This document shows positions 19,852 to 21,140 of a DNA stretch of 21,140 bases, piece after piece; the first letter of the stretch is position 1; each line of letters begins with the position of its first letter. The notes below the pieces were generated by a model, which searched no databases, was not told the DNA's origin, and saw nothing but the letters and a program-made list of their open reading frames with translations. This DNA is from Paraglomus occultum (taxonomy: Eukaryota; Glomeromycota; Glomeromycetes; Paraglomerales; Paraglomeraceae). Position numbers and translations under genes: made by a program. Where the stretch lies: assembly GCA_910592205.1 (NCBI GenBank), contig CAJVPJ010000597.1, forward strand, positions 1-21,140, written 5' to 3'.

Positions 19852-21126
19852 TCAATGATCAAGAATTCTAAGATTTCCACTGACTACCTTGTTCTCAAGA
19901 ATAGCACCTGGAGGAATGTCGATTCTACTGCCATGATTCGCTACGATGATCACAGTCCCCCTCAATTGAACACCAGCCCCAAAAGTCACATCCCCCGTAA
20001 CTGTGAGATGATCGAGCTCAAGAATATGTGGTGGCGATTCGAAGCGACTGAGGAAATTGAAAACCTAAATAGTTATCAAGAGTATATTACCAATGAGACA
20101 TACTTCTAAAATAGTTAACTAAGTTTAAAGCAAATACAGTTTTCCATGGTAGATATGTCCTCAATTACCTTCTTGAATTCGTCACCGAGTTTCACTAATG
20201 GAACCGTAGGGAAGACCCTTTGCGGATTCATCCTGAGCTCACCGTGATGCAGCGAATATAAGTCAGAAGTAACAAGGAACAAATCGGAAGTTGATTTAAC
20301 GGGCAAAAACCGCTTTCGCGGCACATTGATCCCATGAGCATTCTTGAAATGCTTGATACCAGCACCAACAGCAGTCTCTAATTGAAGAACTTTGACTCCC
20401 GAATCAAGTGTCTTATTATTAACAATAACTTCTAATTCGAGTTCTTTGTTATCGATGACTCGCTTGATAGCCTTCAAACTCATCCAGAGATTGTTGGTAT
20501 TAAAGATTCTAAACTTTTTAATTGATTTAAAATCTTCAATATGCCCTGGCGGGACTTGAGCTACTTCTAGCAGTTGTATTACACCTTCATAATCAATTAG
20601 CGTACCACCCTTAATATCCGCCCTAGTTTTATCTGTGACCTCCATGATAAATTCAGAGTCCGATTCAACCATATGATTTAGGATATTCAAGTCAACCACT
20701 GCACCAAGATTATCGACGTTTGAGACGAAAAGGTACTCCTTTCCTTCGGAAAGTAATAGATCTACTAAACCGGAATTCACGAGCGATTCGTACAAGTCAC
20801 CGTGACCTGGAGGATACCTTAAATAATGAATAGTTTGGGAGGTCACATTGGCGAGTCTTAGTCGGTATAATGTAAAAATAAATAAACGACAAGAGGGATA
20901 TGTAAAGCAATAAATTAACAAACCATCCGCTGCTATCATCGTTGGGTGAACGTGGCATCGGAAGAAACGACTCCTTATTCACACGAGGATAGCGTGATTG
21001 ATTGAAAGTGAGAATGCGGACATTTTGATTGCCATATTTTTGGACAATGCGTTTGGTCTCCTCGTCCGTATTGAAAGAATTCATAAGTATAAAGGGTACA
21101 TTGACCTTGTATTTTTTGTTCAAGTA
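19852..21126 (-). CDS. UGP1: UTP-glucose-1-phosphate uridylyltransferase, C-terminal 3 exons (partial)
   Basis: This enzyme makes UDP-glucose from UTP and glucose-1-phosphate in the cytosol, the precursor of beta-glucan, glycogen, trehalose and UDP-galactose. Three exons are visible: 21126-20924, 20817-20169 and 20064-19852, encoding the last 354 residues of a protein usually near 500. The exon at 21126 is preceded by a TAG acceptor, so the earlier exons, including the N-terminal nucleotide-binding loop, lie beyond the right edge. Visible blocks: [35 protein letters not shown] (active-site region), [43 protein letters not shown] with the conserved substrate-binding lysine region, and the C-terminal left-handed beta-helix ending [25 protein letters not shown] in part. 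Introns are 106 and 104 bases, with GTTTGT...TTAAG and GTAATT...TTTAG ends. The plus-strand frame at 19855-20109 is a shadow of the last exon. Confidence 0.96.
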
Positions 21127-21140
21127 CTATCAATGAATTA

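Noticed and set aside
19855-20109. Plus-strand frame of 84 codons
   Set aside because: It is the antisense shadow of the last UGP1 exon, whose minus-strand reading matches the conserved C-terminal domain.

Overview
The window looks like a gene-dense stretch of an early-diverging fungal genome, with Mucoromycota/Glomeromycotina-like as my best guess. The reasons are a fungal-type Anp1/Mnn9 (GT62) Golgi mannosyltransferase and a Vrg4-type GDP-mannose transporter, next to genes that budding yeasts lack: dihydropteridine reductase, a Tra2-type SR protein and a RAP1GDS1/SmgGDS armadillo protein. The sequence is A/T-rich by eye. Most genes are cut by many short GT-AG introns (mostly 55-140 bases). 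No virus, transposon, tRNA, rRNA or CRISPR array was seen.

Layout from left to right: (1) 1-914, no confident gene. (2) 915-1925 minus, intronless Anp1/Mnn9-family mannosyltransferase. (3) 3431-6427 plus, Mediator subunit 15-like KIX/poly-glutamine protein, 3 exons. (4) 6721-7939 minus, dihydropteridine reductase, 7 exons, tail-to-tail with the Mediator gene. (5) 8322-10102 plus, GDP-mannose transporter, 7 exons, head-to-head with the reductase. (6) 10103-11636, no recognisable gene. (7) 11637-13022 minus, Tra2-like splicing regulator, 6 exons. (8) 13023-14422, no recognisable gene. (9) 14423-16318 minus, mitochondrial processing peptidase beta subunit, 5 exons. (10) 16494-19614 plus, RAP1GDS1/SmgGDS-like protein, 15 exons, sharing a 175-base divergent promoter with the peptidase gene. 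(11) 19852-21126 minus, the last three exons of UTP-glucose-1-phosphate uridylyltransferase, running off the right edge.

Most genes do unrelated housekeeping jobs. Three form a loose glycan theme: UDP-glucose synthesis, GDP-mannose import into the Golgi, and use of GDP-mannose by the mannosyltransferase. Dihydropteridine reductase points to tetrahydrobiopterin recycling, known in Mortierella but not in yeasts. The most unusual structure is the RAP1GDS1-like gene: all 14 deduced introns are phase 1, and several exons are 129-132 bases long, the size of one armadillo repeat. I worked out exon boundaries by hand from GT/AG signals, reading frame and family resemblance; no alignment or transcript data were available.
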